NCBI RefSeq assembly: GCF_049243985.1
Contig: NC_135375.1
Location: forward strand, 30,566,490 to 30,630,489
Source: Paroedura picta
Taxonomy: Eukaryota > Chordata > Lepidosauria > Squamata > Gekkonidae
DNA: 64,000 bases
Reading direction: 5' to 3'
A program made the position numbers and the translations under genes. Positions 50,566-62,355 of the stretch are shown here, piece by piece (the stretch's first letter is position 1; every line of letters begins with the position of its first letter). The notes under the pieces were generated by a model. The model did no database searches. It was not told where the DNA came from and saw only the letters and a list, made by a program, of their open reading frames with translations.

Positions 50566-53500
50566 CTACTACCCACTCAGGAAACCCCTCCAGGGCTTCT
50601 AAGAAACCCAGGGTTTCATGAAACCTTGGTTGAGAAAGTCTGCTATAATGCCATATTAATGTAACCCACCTATATTCCATGACTCATTACTACAGAACAA
50701 ATACATTTTGTTGCTTGTAGGGGGAAGGGTGAATTGCAAGACAGTTTCTTTTAAGTTAAGTGTCTTGCTGACTTCAACTGTCTAATAAACAAATGATTTT
50801 GTTTATAGACAGTATCATACTTTGGACTCCGCTGTCTTTTGTTCAAAGTTGTATTTGTCTTCATATTGTTATATTTATATACTGTCCCTCACCACAAGCG
50901 GGCTCAGGGTGGTTGACAAAGTAGTTAAACATTCAAAATCACAATTTAAAATAGTCTACAACTAAAATCCTATCTTGTACCATCTACAATTAAAATCCTA
51001 TCTTGTACCATTGTTAATAGGCTTTTCCTGATTCAGTGAGGAGCTCTTTCTGTTATTTCTTTTAATTAGTCTTTTTTTTTGGGGGGGGGGGTTAAACTCC
51101 CCAAACCACCCCCCCCCCTTGTGCACAACCTTGCATTGAGTGAAAAACAGGGAGCTGGGAAGCCCTACTTTTTCTGAAACCTTCTCCCAGGAGAGTCACC
51201 AATGGAAACCAATTGTGACGGCAATGTTCAAAGACTCCCATTTGCTGGAGCAAAAAAATAGCTGTTTCCCTTTTCCAGACCAACCACCTCCTTCCCCCTT
51301 TTGCTCCCAAGCGAGAAAGATACAAAGATGCATTATTCCTTTTCCCCCCTTCTAATCAAGCATTCTCAGTTTTTGATTAATGTAGCAAACAAAAGTCAGA
51401 AATCTTAACATGGTCACTTTAAAAAACAGCCATTTTCACAAACTTGAGCCTCCGGAGGAATTATCCAAATTAATAGTACTTACGCATGTATGAGGCTTGA
51501 CAAATCTGTGAGACCACCAACACCAGCAGCAGGGCCTCCGATAGCATTTGACATCATCCCAGACATCCTATACAATAGATATTGCAAAACAATATAGATC
51601 TTTTCTGAATGGTTATTGCTCTTTACTGTATTATAAGCAAACGAGCTGCAAGTAAACGTAAAAGGTCACCATAACTAAATTACTGGAGAAAGGAGTTCAA
51701 GATGACTGTTCACAATCCCCCCCCCAGTTCAAAACAGGGAATTGCACAACACACAGCTGTCCTCTTGTGCTACTTTCATGAACTGCAGTGGGATTTATAC
51801 CTATGAATTTCCCAATGAATTAGGTTGCATAATAATATAGTGTTTTATTCATCTAACTCAAGCTTGGTTCGTGCCATGTGTTCTTTTCCTTGATTCCAAT
51901 TTAGACTTTGATCTTGAGTCAAGAGCACCAAAGTCTATTCTTCCCTTCCTCTGCCCATCCTATCTACCCATCTGGCATACAAAACATTTAGTAGCTTTTT
52001 GCTCAGGTCAAGTCCTGAATTGCCAGTCATCAAAAAGTGCTGACTAATAATAATCCAACTCCAGGATTCTGCCACTGAAAAAAAATGAATACTCAGACCC
52101 ATATGGTCAGTGTTTTCAGAATAACCTATTACTTTGGCATGCACAAGACTCTGCACTACGTGCTTATACTTACAGTTGTTGAACTTGTGGGTTCTGCATT
52201 AAACTTGCTGCCTGAAATAGAGATGAGTAGTAATGCAACCAATGTTTCACTGGACAATTTTGAAATGGACTACTCTCGCAGCATTGTGGGAAAAGGTTCA
52301 TTTTATGATATGTTAAAAATGTAACTTAATTGCTACAAAAGCTCCATACAGCACAGCAACAGTATCTCTTAAAATATAATATGGGGCTTGGACATTAATA
52401 AAAACAAAGGCTATTAGGTCAACAGTACTGGTCAAAATCATTATATAGGTGAAGAGAGAGCAGGAAGGGTTTGAAGCTAAAAAAAACTGCTCAAGCAAGA
52501 CAAAACAGATGCCACAATTTTATTTTAAATGTACTCACCATACTAATGAAGGCAGGGTTGTTTATCAAGCTTGCCATATCAAAACTCAATCCAGTTCCAA
52601 TCTGAAATCGAAGTATATGTATCAAGCACCACAGTTAAATGTTGTATTTGTTTATTGTTTGAACAGTGAAACAGATTTTAAAGGTAACTTACTGGACTGG
52701 CCACATCTCTTAATTTTTGCTCAGCTACTTTCAGATTTGATTTATAAGAGTCATTTTCTGGATCAAGGTCCAGTGCTTTTCGGTAACTGTTGATTGCTTC
52801 CTGGTATTTGTTCATTGAAGTCAGAGCCAATCTACACATGAAAAAAGGCAGTCAACACGAGTACAAAATAAGTCTCTCTCTTCTGACCTAATTAAAATTC
52901 ATTTAAATGAAACATTTTAATCTCGATTACAATATTTGCTTAGTTTTTTTTTTTAGTAGAGACAAAGCTTCTTCTAGTGCGATATAATCACACAATAAAC
53001 TGGCAGTCTGCAACATCCAATCAAGTGGTAAGGACAGGGGCAGTCAAACTGCGGCCCTCCAGATGTCCATGGACTACAATTCCCAGGAGCCCCCTGCCAG
53101 CGAATGCTGGCAGGGGGCTCTTGGGAATTGTAGTCCATGGACATGTGGAGGGCCGCAGTTTGACTACCCCTGGGTAAGGACAATTCTTAATAGCACATCT
53201 GCACCCAATCTGAAAGCTACAGTAAAATGTGATGGCAAAATGCAAAATGGCAAAATGCTATCAATAATGGCTCTCTGCAGTTACATACAAACACCATAAT
53301 AAAGTTCAACTTTTTCAAGGGAAAACACAACATTGTTGAGCCTCAGTTCATTCACAAGTTCAGAACAATGAACCCTGTCCCTCAGGACTGAATAGGGACA
53401 AATTCTTATTTTCTGCTGTCAAACATTTCCTTCTGGTATAATCAAGCTGTTTAGGATAAAAATTTCAGTTTCTAGCTGTTTGACAAAAGGAGCTTTAACT

Positions 53501-56500
53501 ATCAAAAGCTTATACCCTGAAACTCTTGTTGGTCTCTAAGGTGCTAGTTGAATCACATCTGTTTGTCTGTAAACACTTGTCTATAACTGACATGGCATGC
53601 TGTGCTTAATGTTTCTCTTCTTGCACAAAGAATTCCAGGTGCTTCTAGATTTTCTTAATTGAAAGAGGGCAGGTTTTAGAATTTAAAATATTCCTTTCAT
53701 CAATAATCAATTTCAATCTCATGGATTTTGGAACGCCAGGCTCATAGATTTTAATTCTCTAACTCTCTGAAAGTCATATAATCTCCAGTGTTACATATTT
53801 GCCCAGCATTTAATTACCTGATCCATATGTCCTATCTAGGAAGTCATGCAAAGACTGTTCTATGGATTACTTTTATAATATAGTAATCTGTAAGCAACAA
53901 AACATAGAAATGAGAGTAACTTTTGTTTCACAAGCATTGAAGTGGCTTACAGTGGCTCCTTTTCTTGGCAGATCCTGTTCTGCAAAGGAAATATTCTACT
54001 GAACTTGTAATTCTATGAAAATGGTTTTTGGAACATGAAGGCATACAGAAGCCATACAGAAACAGAACCAACACTGTTAATGAGCTTATTGCCCACATAA
54101 AATCTCACCATACTTCATTCATCCTGATTAGGGGTATGAAAAAAACAACAACGGTATTTTTCAGGTTTGTGTACAGTGAAACTGGAAAATATCAGTATTT
54201 CCCATTATTCCTGAATCCCAATAGCAATATCGTGTTTGAATTCAATAAATATTTGGGAATGCCAATTCCCTCCCCCCAGCTCCATTCTAATCTATGGAAA
54301 CCATTATAGTCAGTCGCTCTCGTAAACTATAATGGAGAATTGATCTGAGAGTGTCTGAGACAGCTATTTTTTGAGGTAGAGGGATCAAATTTGTAACATA
54401 TCTGCTGGTAATTCCCCTTTTTAAAAATCCTTTTTACATTTTTCAAGATGGCCGTTTTGGATAGCCAGAAAAATAGCAAAACAAAAAATCCAGCTGAATG
54501 AATATCTGAAATCAATCCCCTTTGGGGTTTTGTTGTTAAATTCTGATTAGCTGAATGCATAGCCATAATCCTGATATTACTAAAAATTATGGGTTAGAGC
54601 CCGAGTCAATTATTCACAGGGTATTATCTCAGCCGGTATTTTCATTAGAAAAAAGAGATACAGATATAGTAATCTTTGGATCAGGCCCTGCTGATACAAT
54701 TTTGAGAGAGACAACTAGCTCACTTACCCCATTCTCCCATATGCTTTGCTGTATTTTGGATCTATTGCTATTGCTCTTTCACAGTCTTTTATTGCTTCAT
54801 TGTAATTGTTCAGTTTGCTCTGAGCAGCAGCTCTGAAGTATGAAAAAGAACTGAGCTAGAAAACATGAATATCAACAACATATGGGGAGAGGTCATGACT
54901 TAGTGGAAAAGAATTTGCTTTGCATGCAGAAGGTCCCAAGGTCCATCCCTAGTATCTCCAGTTAGACGTATCAGATTGTGGATCATGGAGCTGGAGACTA
55001 GGTTGGGAAGTTTCTAAATATATGGTGGTGGAGTCTGGGAAGGGAATTCGGGGGGGGGCTATCATCATAAAAAGCCACCCTCTAAAGATGCCATTTCCTC
55101 TAAGGGAAGTGATCTTAGTCTTGAGATAAATTGTGATTATGGGAGATCTCTAGGTCCTACCTGAAGGTTGTCAACCCTACCTGAAACTTTGGAGAACCCT
55201 GTCAGTCTGCATAGACAAAACTGATGGGGTTTTTTGGGGTTTTTTTTACAGAATTTTTATTTTATTTTCCAAAGCTAAAGATAAAACAGTACGAATAGTA
55301 TACATTATTAATACAGAGAAAGATAGGTTATGCTCTTCATTTGATACACTTAATTCCCCGTTTGAGTCCGACAATACTGATGTTGATAAACCTACAGTCT
55401 GAACCAAATAGGGCAGCTTTGTGTGTTAGGTCTTGGTCCAACCACCAAATTGTCTAAGTTAAGGTGAAGCCCTAGGATTTAAAATAGGCATTCTAACTAT
55501 GCTTTCTTGGAAGTTAATTTTAATTGGACTATTTCCAAGCAAATAGATTTAGCACTGCAGCCTTAGTTCTCAGTGAAATGGACAAAACTGGTTTCATAAT
55601 TCTGACTACTGCAGGGATAAAAGGACAGGCTAGACTTCAGAAAGACCAAACAAGGAAATGCCATGGGACTCTAGTGACCAAACCAGGGTCAGAACTAGTG
55701 CTGTTTTTACCCTATCCTTCCTTAAAGGACTATTGGAAAGATCATAATAAGATAAATGCACATGAAGTGCTTTGAACACCAAATAAGCTAATTACATGGT
55801 AGTAGTATGTGTGCTAGCTGTGAGCTGAAAGAAGAAATTAGAGAGAAAAATAAACCTTCAAGATATTAGATACTTATTTACCTGTTGCAATAATAGACAG
55901 CATTATTGGGATCCAGTTCTATAGCCTGATTATAACAATCCACTGCAGCCCCATAATTTTCTTCCTTCATGTGATTATTACCTGAAATAAACAGAAGCCC
56001 TAAACTTGTGTTTAATTAACAAGATTGAATGCCAAGTGTGCATAAATGTCATGCATCACTGTAAACTACACCTCATAAAGCAATGATGCAATTGTTACCC
56101 TTAATGATTAACTTTTCATAAACAGACACAATTTGGAAATTTAGTATGAGCAGAACAGCACTGTACATACTTTGTCAGACCATTTATTTGCTGCTAAGTA
56201 ATACATTACATTAAGTAATACATTAGAGCCTCTTGTGGCGCAGACCTTTACCTTTAATACATTACATAAATTTTGTTTGCTGAATACAAGAGATCTACAA
56301 ACCAGTACAGTTTTAGTAAACAGCATTCTAATAACTGGTTCTGTGATCATTCAGATGCCATATGAACCACAAGGAAAGGTGGAGTATAAATGTTTGACTA
56401 AATATCAAAACATATTGATGGCTTAAGATGCATCACTAAACCTCACCCCCTTTGCTTCAAATCTGTAAACCAGGAATAGTATTTATGACCTACAGCAATG

Positions 56501-59500
56501 TTCCCCAACCCCCAGGCCGCAGCCAGGTACCAGGCCATGGAGCCCTTGGTACTGGGCTTTGGTGGGGGGCAGGGAGGCGCGGTGCTGGCGTGCCACCGGG
56601 CGTGCCTCCCCAACCCACGGTGCGGCACTCACTGCGCCAGGAGAAATCGGCTGCTTCGCTCAAGCCAGAGGGAGGTGCGGGCGCAAACGCGCAGGCGCAG
56701 CAGCTCTACGTCTGCACGTTTGCGCCCACCGGTGAGTGCCACGCTGTGGGGGGGAGGTGCAGGCGCAGCAGCTCTGCACCAGCGCGTTTGCGCCTGCCAG
56801 TTAGCACCACTCTCCCTCTCCCCCCCCTGGTTCCAGGCCTGAAAAAGGTTGGGGACCACTGACCTACAGGACAGGCATGAAGTACGGGTAGATAACCATA
56901 CTAATAACCATTCATTATAAATGTTAACTTGGCCTCAGCAACTCCCTTCTGCTATGCAAAGAGCCTTGTCCAGAATAAGGAGCCTCATCATGAGCGCACG
57001 ATTTTCTGTGCTAGAGAAAAGCTCCTCACTTAATGAAAGGACCACAGGATACAAGTCAACAACTGCTGCCACTGGTAAGGTGCTGCAGTAAACGAGTGAC
57101 AACTACACTCGTGAATTCAACTGCATTCAACGGAAAGGGAAATGGAAGTGGAAATGGATGGTAGGTCCAGGAACCTCTCCCTCTACCCTAACTTCATTCG
57201 GCCAACTCATCTCTTCTTTTACTGCTTTTACTCCAAGCAGCAATTTCTGCCCACTCAAGTATATTCTCCATTGTTGTTCCCATCTCACAGAATGGACTTC
57301 CAGATATAATCATGAAGCCCTGCCTCTCTCTTCTGTTCCAAAAGCCTATTAGGTTGTCAGTGGTTTCTGCTGACAGCTTAGAATGCCATTATGAAGGCTG
57401 TATTTATATACTACATTAATTCAGCTGTTTTAAACTTTCAGTTAAGTTTGCTGTGCAAATCTGATCTGATCTTATTTATTTGCTGATCCTGCACTAAGCA
57501 CGGGAGTGGACTAGATGACCTACATGCCCTATTCTAACTCTATGCGTCTATACAGGCACACTTGGAATAAGAATGAAGGATGTGAGGGACTGATAGCTGA
57601 AACCCAAATAGGTGGATGAAGCTGGCCTTGCTAGCAGAATAAAGGTGGCAAGAATACTGGACAGTCTGTGAAAGGAAAAAAAACAAACTAAAGAATCACA
57701 CACACATTTCTATAGGAATGAATATTATTGACCTCAGTGGGAATTGCTTCTCAGTAAAAACACATAACATTTTTTGTTTTGCTCAGCTTCTTAAATCTTC
57801 TCCAGATCAGCCATCACACTAACCACTCTCCAAAATACAGCATCTGCCACTCTATAATATAGTTTTCTACTAGACTAAAAACCTGTCCATGCAAAAGCCA
57901 TGTTTTAGTATGGGCACCAACTATAAGAGCTATGATAAAATGAAGCTAGTTCCTCTTTGTAATGCATACCTTCATCTTTCAGCTGGTCAGCTTTCTCAAT
58001 ATCCTCGGGCAAAGAATCTGAGAGAGGCAGTATATCGTTCTGTATGAATTTTGAAAAAGACAAGTCTCATTTCTGGATAAGCTTTCTAGATTTACCTTCA
58101 TTCTGTCATCAAACTAAAAGAGAAATTTGGCCACAATTAGCTATTCTAGAATGAACATATATAATCCAATCTAGGAATGGAGAAATCAGTGGATATAAAG
58201 TACACCTTTCATGAAGTACATCTCTAAAAACTGAAAAAGAAGCCAGTCAAAACAACACTGTGACATGGAGTATTCGAAATTAGTTTTCCCAGTCCTCAGC
58301 TATGTCTTAAAAAAAAAAATACAAACCTTGAGTCTAACTCTTGGACACACAAGTGCAGTGGTTCATGCTGGGTCGTGTCACATAAACCAATTTTTATGCC
58401 TCAATTACCTACGTGGGAGGGTGGAAGGGCTGAATCCATACTGCTTTCTTCCAAACCAGCAATCAGAGCAGTCAAAATATTTGTTTGATAGATCTACATG
58501 TATCCATTATAGCACACGGCCTAATCCATGTGCAAGGAATCTGTGGTTTGGACTAGGGTCAATGTTAGCTCAATAATATGCGGCAAAAATGATTATGCCT
58601 CAGAACAAAGACAGTTTAGAATCAAGGTAGAAGTTGGACAGTTCAATCTATACACTATCCTTACCACTTTGTGGCTCTAATATCTGGGAAGAGCCCTGGG
58701 CGGAGAGTGTCCGGACTATGTTTGGGCTCCCTTTCCTGTGTACGGCTTCTGTTTCTGACTGGACACATTTAGCGGCCCAATCAGGTTGCGCACAGCAAAG
58801 ATGCGCACGGCCTGATTGGGCCAACCCGAAGAGCGCCCGCCCCCCAAAAGCTACCATCAATACTAGCTTAAAGGAATTTCTTTTGATGCAGAGCTTAAGC
58901 TTAGCATCCTCACAAAACTGCAAGGCTCTCTTTAAACTATTTTAAAATTGTAAAACCTATGTGCTAATTCATTGCTTACCTTATGACAACAGTCTGCAAA
59001 CATGTCTGTCAAGCGTACTGGTATTGCAAGATGAGAATCTTCCAGATTGATTTTAAAAACTGTTTCCAAACACTGAATTGCCACTGTAAAGAAAGTAATG
59101 ATTAGTACTTTTTTTAAAAAAGGAAGTGACTCATTCTTGTACTGACATGCTTAAATACTGATTATCTTATGACATTTAGTACCAATGTGAACAGTGAAAC
59201 AAACAAACAAAACCAGCTATGAAAAGGTTGGATACACCTCAATCAATACTCTATTTTGAGGGCAAGTGTGAATTTGTGTTTGTTCTGTGTATTTCACTAG
59301 GGCAAAACACTGCAGTTGTTTATGCCACATCTCTCTCCAAATATTAAAGCTTTTCCCTAAGCAAACTGCCTCTGCCGTAGAACAAAGTTCAACTACAGAG
59401 GAATCTTTAACACACGATTTTTTAATTCAGGCTTTATTCAAGGCATAAGCTTTCATGCACACTTCTTCAGATACGTTGAAGTGGCAGTTACAAATCAGCA

Positions 59501-62334
59501 TACAACATAATTAAGATGCTCAACAGATTGAAAAATCAAATGGGAATAACAAGCATACGTTATATCGTTACCATTTGTTGTTTATTACCATTTGTTGTTT
59601 ATTATGGTTCCAAGGGGAAACATAATAAAGGAAATACATATATCAGAACTGGAGGTTGATGGGCAAATGTACCCTTCTTAATTGTGGAAGACTGCCTTTG
59701 TGGTATAAGGCCTAAAGGTAAAGGTATCCCCTGTGCAAGCACCGGGTCATGTCTGACCCTTGGGGTGACGCCCTCCAGCATTTTCTTGGCAAACTCAATA
59801 TGGGGTGGTTTGCCAGTCCCTCCCCCAGTCATTACCATTTACCCCCCAGCAAGCTGGGTACTCATTTTACTGACCTCGGAAGAATGGAAGGCTGAGTCAA
59901 CCTTGAGCCGGCTGCTGGGATTGAACTCCCAGCCTCACGGGCAGAGCTTCAGACTGCATGTCTGCTGCCTTACCACTCTGCGCCACAAGAGGCTCTTAAT
60001 GTAAGGCCTAGAAAATTCTATAAGAAAAAACACGCTTCTAAGTATGTTGCAGATTTTAAAACCAGATTGCTATTTCTAGGTCCAAATCCATGAACTACTC
60101 AGTTATTCCAGTTAAGGTGATCAAACGTTTCCTGGTAAATTATAAAAACAATCCTCTAATCCAAAATATGTGCTAAATATTAGCTTTTATCTTGAGAAAG
60201 AGGAACAACTAGTGCTGCTGTCCTCTGCCTATCAACGTAAGATAACCCAGAGGATAATACACTGTTAAATGCAAGATAAGTACTAAGCCCTTTGTAACAC
60301 TTTAATCCAGATAAAGGCTATGCATTTGCCTCTTTCCCTGCTTCAACTGTGAAGGAAAAGGCAGACTCATGTTAGTTCACAAGTGTGTCTCTAGGAAAAC
60401 TTGACTTGATGCAAAACATCATATTCTGCAGGCTTATGTGTTTCCTCCTCTTCTGCATCCAGTCTAGATGATAAGCTAACTATGGTTTGCTTAGACAAGA
60501 AAGGAATCAGTGTGTGCAAAGGAGAAAAAGAGGTGAGCTAAAAATCAAGAGAGGCAGGCTAAAAAATCAATTGAATAGATGAATAAAAGAAAAAAGAGGA
60601 TAAGGAACAAGGTATTTGAACTTGCCTTTACTTCATGACAAGAAAAATGTTCGGAAAACATCCAGCAAACAAGCGCTACGTATCTTTACGTATTTTCAAA
60701 CACAGTGGTTACCATGGAAATAAGTGGTACAGCAGACAAATAGGAAGTTTGGCTTATCATAGCACATAAAGAAGCTTCTGAACATCATACAGACCACTGA
60801 AAGCATGCTATGTTAGTTATTTGTAAAGCACTGCAACATTTAATCTGACTGGGGCTGCCAAATTGTAGCAAGGGGTATTACATGATTATTTTTTGCCACC
60901 ATCAGGACTCAAAGCCCATAGCAGGACTGACAACTGATGACCTGAGGGAATGTTAGGTAGGGATTCAGTTTTTGAGCCACCATTTATCTGTATCTATACA
61001 AATTGGGGAACTAGCCAGGGTAAGACTAATGGTATACCTTAATTTCTTTGAAAAACTCTAGATTTGAGCCAGGATTTGGATCAAGACTATAACTCATTTT
61101 CATTAGGCTTGCTCTGGGCCAAAAACCCTCATTCAGCAGAAGGGAGCTATAAAATCCAGCTCCAAGTCTTTGAGTCCAACATAACATATAACCAAACAGG
61201 CTCTTGCAGTTGAAATATATTTCGCCACTGGTCCAGACAAATCAATTTTTTTAGAGAGAAAAAGTTTTTAAAGTACTAGGAAAGATTTATGCGATCTGAA
61301 GAGAAACCAGAGTACTAGGAAACCTGGAAATGAGTTTAGATCATTCTGCTCATGTACCATTCAAGTTTATGGAATTTGTTTTGCTTTATATAACAGGAAC
61401 ATTTTAACTTAACATATGCATGTGACCATCAACAAGCAAATATGTTACCAATGGAACATTTATTAATACCAAGGTGCAGACTTTCCAAAATATTTTTGAT
61501 CTTCCTAGGACAAGACAGCCTCATTTATTTTCTATTCTCATAAACTGTTCTGAAACTTCAGGACAGGGCAGTTTAAAGCAAATTGTTTGGAATAAAAGTG
61601 TTGTTTAAATTTCCCTTACTTCCAGACAATATTTCAAAATTAAGAAAAGAGCCTTACAAAATATCACAGTTAATAAAAAGTTACAGTGCTGAGTAGTGGT
61701 ATGCCAGAAAAATGACATTAAAATATTTTATTGGTATTTTCTGGCTATTCTTTTATTTGGGTATTTCTTCAGCTATCTGAAATGGCCAAACCATCAAAAT
61801 CCCAAAAAATTGGGATTTTCAGAACTGCAAGATAATCAAAGTTTAAACCCTTTTCAGGTGAACTCACTGTTGGAGAAGGTGTTTAAAGGGACTATAAGCC
61901 CTTTAAATACCTCTAGTGCCACTGATTTCTTCAAGAAGGCACCTTTTCCCCCCTTCCACTGAAACCAATGGAGAATGGAGGCATCTTCTTTGGGGTCCAT
62001 ATAACTAGAGCCCCTAGTCTGATCTTTTTGGAGCTTGGGGGAAATTTTGAGAGGAGGCACAAGCTGCAAATTTGGTGCCTCTACCCAGAAAAAACTGTTC
62101 CCCAAGCTCCAGATAACCCCAGATCCATTCCATATTATACCCTATGTCAGCCTGTCTCTAATTTTTTACTGTTGAGAAACTCCAAAACATTCTTCAGGCT
62201 TTGAGAAACATCACACTCATCAATTACCACCAACCTTCCAGGCTTTCTTGTTCATCTGAACTGAAAGTATCCATCTGACTCTGTTCTCGCAAGAAATTGA
62301 TGACCGAGTATACAAGGCGTTTGACAGATGACAT
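49301..62334 (-). CDS. SGTB: SGTB (small glutamine-rich TPR co-chaperone beta), complete coding region, 10 exons
   Basis: Coding exons 5' to 3' on the minus strand: 62334-62235, 59083-58980, 58039-57970, 55981-55882, 54832-54728, 52831-52693, 52601-52539, 52211-52174, 51567-51484, 49412-49301. They sum to 915 bases, or 304 residues plus TGA, the same length as human SGTB. Residues 1-68 ([20 protein letters not shown]...) form the SGTA/SGTB dimerisation and UBL-binding region. TPR repeats lie at about 85-118 ([20 protein letters not shown]), 119-152 and 153-186. The C-terminus has the NNPAFISM and QNPQVQQL motifs (207-240), a Gly/Ala-rich linker and a Q-rich tail ([19 protein letters not shown]) that binds hydrophobic segments. 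SGT proteins bind HSP70/HSP90 EEVD tails through the TPRs and hand tail-anchored clients to BAG6 (family knowledge). An AG acceptor just upstream puts the exon 5' edge at 62355, so the leader exon and promoter lie upstream, perhaps beyond base 64000. Confidence 0.97.
50224..50645. mobile_element. hAT-like MITE carrying a long (AT)n run
   Basis: The left end TTTCTCAACTTTTTTTTACT and the right end (minus strand) GACTTTCTCAACCAAGGTTT are inverted. The left unit ACTGTTGATAAACYCCTGAAAC is partly duplicated. The (AT)42 run lies inside. It is in SGTB intron 9. Confidence 0.6.
50479..50562. repeat. (AT)42 microsatellite
   Basis: 84 uninterrupted bases of AT. It produces spurious IYIYIY frames on both strands and can extrude as a cruciform. 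Confidence 0.97.
50861..51010 (-). mobile_element. SINE/LINE 3' end of the AGGGCGGT type
   Basis: TATATTTATATACTGTCCCT, then ACAAGCGGGCTCAGGGTGGT, is a worn version of 4893-4978. AAAATCCTATCTTGTACCAT occurs twice in tandem just after it. Confidence 0.5.
53035..53172. mobile_element. Palindromic hAT MITE, intact 138-bp copy
   Basis: The ends are CAGGGGCAGTCAAACTGCGG and its near-complement. The exact TSD GGTAAGGA lies at 53027-53034 and 53173-53180. It is in SGTB intron 5. Confidence 0.92.
54891..55065 (+). mobile_element. SINE fragment of the same family
   Basis: GACTTAGTGGAAAAGAATTTG, then CTTTGCATGCAGAAGGTCCC and TCTCCAGTTAGACGTATCAG, match the head and early body. The 3' half is not recognisable. 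It is in SGTB intron 4. Confidence 0.6.
56226..56255 (+). mobile_element. 30-bp remnant Sauria SINE (head joined to tail) with TSD
   Basis: The sequence is the SINE head GAGCCTCTTGTGGCGCAGA joined to the tail CCTTTACCTTT, with about 250 internal bases missing compared with 59715-60001. AATACATTA flanks it at 56217-56225 and 56256-56264, so it still shows its own insertion scar. It lies in SGTB intron 3. Confidence 0.75.
56496..56861 (+). mobile_element. hAT-like MITE, GC-rich, with 8-bp TSD
   Basis: It begins CAATGTTCCCCAACCCCCAG and ends AAAAAGGTTGGGGACCACTG. TSD ACCTACAG is exact at 56488-56495 and 56862-56869. The interior contains a partly duplicated CpG-rich unit (GCGCAGGCGCAGCAGCTCTAC, then GGTGCAGGCGCAGCAGCTCTGC). 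It lies in SGTB intron 3. Confidence 0.88.
57482..57552 (+). mobile_element. CR1 LINE 3' end, worn
   Basis: CTGATCCTGCACTAAGCACG, then GGACTAGATGACCTACATGC and CTAACTCTATGCGTCTATA, match the 24275 copy with many changes. It is in SGTB intron 3. Confidence 0.7.
58774..58822. repeat. Short inverted repeat GGCCCAATCAGG ... CCTGATTGGGCC
   Basis: The outer 12-bp arms (58774-58785, 58811-58822) are perfect, and inner GCGCA/TGCGC also pair. The surrounding 58690-58850 is GC-rich, probably part of a MITE. It is in SGTB intron 2, 160 bases from exon 2. Confidence 0.55.
59715..60001 (-). mobile_element. Sauria-type SINE with target-site duplication
   Basis: Read on minus it starts AGAGCCTCTTGTGGCGCAGA, has a box B-like GGGAGTTCAATCCCAGCAG and ends GGGGATACCTTTACC. 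TAAGGCCTA flanks it as TSD at 59706-59714 and 60002-60010. It lies in SGTB intron 1, sense to SGTB. Sauria SINEs are squamate elements mobilised by BovB-type LINEs (established). Confidence 0.88.
60011..61690 (-). other. SGTB intron 1, quiet part
   Basis: AT-rich unique-looking sequence. I see no repeat, RNA gene or coding frame. Confidence 0.65.
61692..62145. repeat. Probable dispersed repeat, family unknown
   Basis: TAGTGGTATGCCAGAAAAAT, then TTATTGGTATTTTCTGGCTA and TTTGGTGCCTCTACCCAGAA, resemble a repeat I associate with lizard genomes. The stretch 54126-54600 (TTAGGGGTATGAAAAAAACA) may be a related copy. Evidence is resemblance only. Confidence 0.35.
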
Positions 62335-62355
62335 TTTCAAGTTTGTGAAGCTTCC

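Noticed and set aside
50332-50680. Frames with long IYIYIY runs on both strands
   Set aside because: Translation of the (AT)42 microsatellite.
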